From Desulfobacula sp. (GTDB lineage Bacteria; Desulfobacterota; Desulfobacteria; Desulfobacterales; Desulfobacteraceae), in the NCBI GenBank assembly GCA_029940235.1, contig JAOZRI010000148.1, forward strand, positions 1-6,019: a DNA stretch of 6,019 nt, read 5' to 3'. Positions 5,127-6,019 of the stretch are shown piece after piece. The notes beneath the pieces were generated by a model. That model had not been told where the DNA came from and made no database searches. It saw nothing but the letters and a program-made list of their open reading frames with translations. The first letter of the stretch is position 1. Each line of letters opens with the position of its first letter. The position numbers and the translations under genes are program-made.

Positions 5127-6019
5127 ATGAAAGTTCAAAACATCATGCTCAATTTGTATAACCTGGCATGGAAAATAATTCTTCTTTTTTTAAAAAAAAG
5201 TTCTGCATTTAAAGAGAGCTATGAATCAAGAATATCTCCGGATTATTATGATAAAGTTGACATCTGGATACATGGTGCTTCTGTGGGAGAAGCATTTGTT
5301 GCCATAGAGATCATAAAACGTCTTAATTCTGAATACCCTTTGAAAATTTTATATACTGCAACAACATCCCAGGGGCTTGGAATCATGAATTCCTATTGTG
5401 CAGGCCCTGGGTTTGATTCCAGTGTTGAATGCAATACTCAATGGTTTCCCTTTGATATGCCCCAAAGCATTGAGAAAATCATTTTAAAAACAAAACCTGG
5501 CATCATGGTTATTCTGGAAACTGAACTCTGGCCCGGGCATCTTTATATGTTGAAAAAACATCAAATTAAGACCATTATTATCAATGGCAGGCTCTCAAAG
5601 AAAAGTTATTCAAGATACTTGAAAACAAGATTCATCTGGGAGAAAATAAGTCCTTGCAAAATAGTTGCCACATCAAAAAAAGATGCCGGAAGATATGAAA
5701 AAATAATGGACAGGACAACCAGAATTGAAACAATGCCCAATATCAAGTTTGATTCTATTTTATTAGATAAAAATGAGCAGGATTTAAGAGCAAGTTCTCA
5801 TCTTAAAACAATTTTACCTTCTGATATCCCTCTTTCAATACTTGCATCCATAAGAAAAGAGGAAGAATTCCATATGGAAGAAATCATCACATATTTATTT
5901 GAAAATTATCCTGACCAGGTGATTGCAATTTTTCCAAAACATATCCAGAGGATGCAATCCTTGATTGAACAGCTTGAAGTGCTCAAAAACGAACTTGGAT
6001 TCGATCTTGTGATAAGATC
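5127..6019 (+). CDS. waaA: 3-deoxy-D-manno-octulosonic acid (Kdo) transferase, WaaA/KdtA family, 3' end cut by window edge
   Basis: The frame is open from the ATG at 5127 for 297 codons to the right edge; E. coli WaaA has about 425 residues, so roughly the last third is missing. The enzyme transfers Kdo from CMP-Kdo to the lipid A precursor at the cytoplasmic face of the inner membrane. A hydrophobic N-terminal helix (about 6-23) is the expected membrane anchor. The catalytic block HGASVGE (49-55) ends in the glutamate that acts as general base in this family. TATTSQG (77-83), WFPFDMP (106-112), LETELWP (130-136), INGRLS (152-157) and IKFDS (206-210) follow in the expected order and define the Glycos_transf_N domain. 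Later motifs are unusual: SIRKEEE (241-247) replaces STHEGEE, and FPKHIQR (269-275) replaces VPRHPER. The start has no clear Shine-Dalgarno. The position after lptFG supports an LPS role. Mono- or bifunctionality cannot be told. Confidence 0.9.
   Translation, partial: MKVQNIMLNLYNLAWKIILLFLKKSSAFKESYESRISPDYYDKVDIWIHGASVGEAFVAIEIIKRLNSEYPLKILYTATTSQGLGIMNSYCAGPGFDSSVECNTQWFPFDMPQSIEKIILKTKPGIMVILETELWPGHLYMLKKHQIKTIIINGRLSKKSYSRYLKTRFIWEKISPCKIVATSKKDAGRYEKIMDRTTRIETMPNIKFDSILLDKNEQDLRASSHLKTILPSDIPLSILASIRKEEEFHMEEIITYLFENYPDQVIAIFPKHIQRMQSLIEQLEVLKNELGFDLVIR

Noticed and set aside
4956..5138. 60-codon minus-strand frame across the lptG-waaA gap
   Set aside because: It begins with TTG, has no ribosome binding site, overlaps both flanking genes antisense, and its hydrophobic character follows from AT-rich DNA.
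5184..5200. T7A8 near-palindrome at the start of waaA
   Set aside because: It encodes FFLKKS-like codons at the end of the membrane anchor (TTT TTA AAA AAA), so coding plus AT bias explains it.

Overview
The window reads as an AT-rich chromosomal segment from a Gram-negative bacterium. It carries lipopolysaccharide (LPS) genes: both permeases of the LPS exporter (LptF, LptG) and a Kdo transferase (WaaA). The protein styles and this gene mix suggest a Desulfobacterota (Deltaproteobacteria, Desulfobacteraceae-like) host, but that placement is an impression from memory and not a search result. I see no mobile element, CRISPR array, tRNA or rRNA.

Layout: two gene groups diverge from a short intergenic gap at 2642-2724. 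On the minus strand, reading leftward, lie a thiamine pyrophosphokinase (thiN, 1964-2641), a UPF0280/ApbE-superfamily protein (1249-1971, overlapping thiN by 8 nt), and after 71 nt a GT4-type glycosyltransferase (from 1177, running off the left edge). On the plus strand, reading rightward, lie lptF (2725-3906), lptG (3908-4984, 1 nt after lptF), a 142-nt gap, and a waaA/kdtA-like Kdo transferase (from 5127, running off the right edge).

Function: WaaA would add Kdo to lipid A at the cytoplasmic face of the inner membrane. The GT4 enzyme could extend the core oligosaccharide. LptF-LptG, with an LptB ATPase that must be encoded elsewhere, would extract finished LPS and pass it to the periplasmic bridge. 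thiN makes thiamine diphosphate. Its overlap with the UPF0280 gene hints at a shared cofactor-related role, but the sequence does not prove one.

Most genes are ordinary housekeeping or envelope genes. The points worth a second look concern expression and a few diverged motifs: almost no Shine-Dalgarno sequences; an apparent promoter that directly abuts the lptF start codon (possible leaderless mRNA); one strong Shine-Dalgarno placed 28 nt from its start with a small hairpin between them; an 11-A run inside lptG; and WaaA signature motifs that differ from the E. coli form. I found no clear undescribed multi-gene system here.
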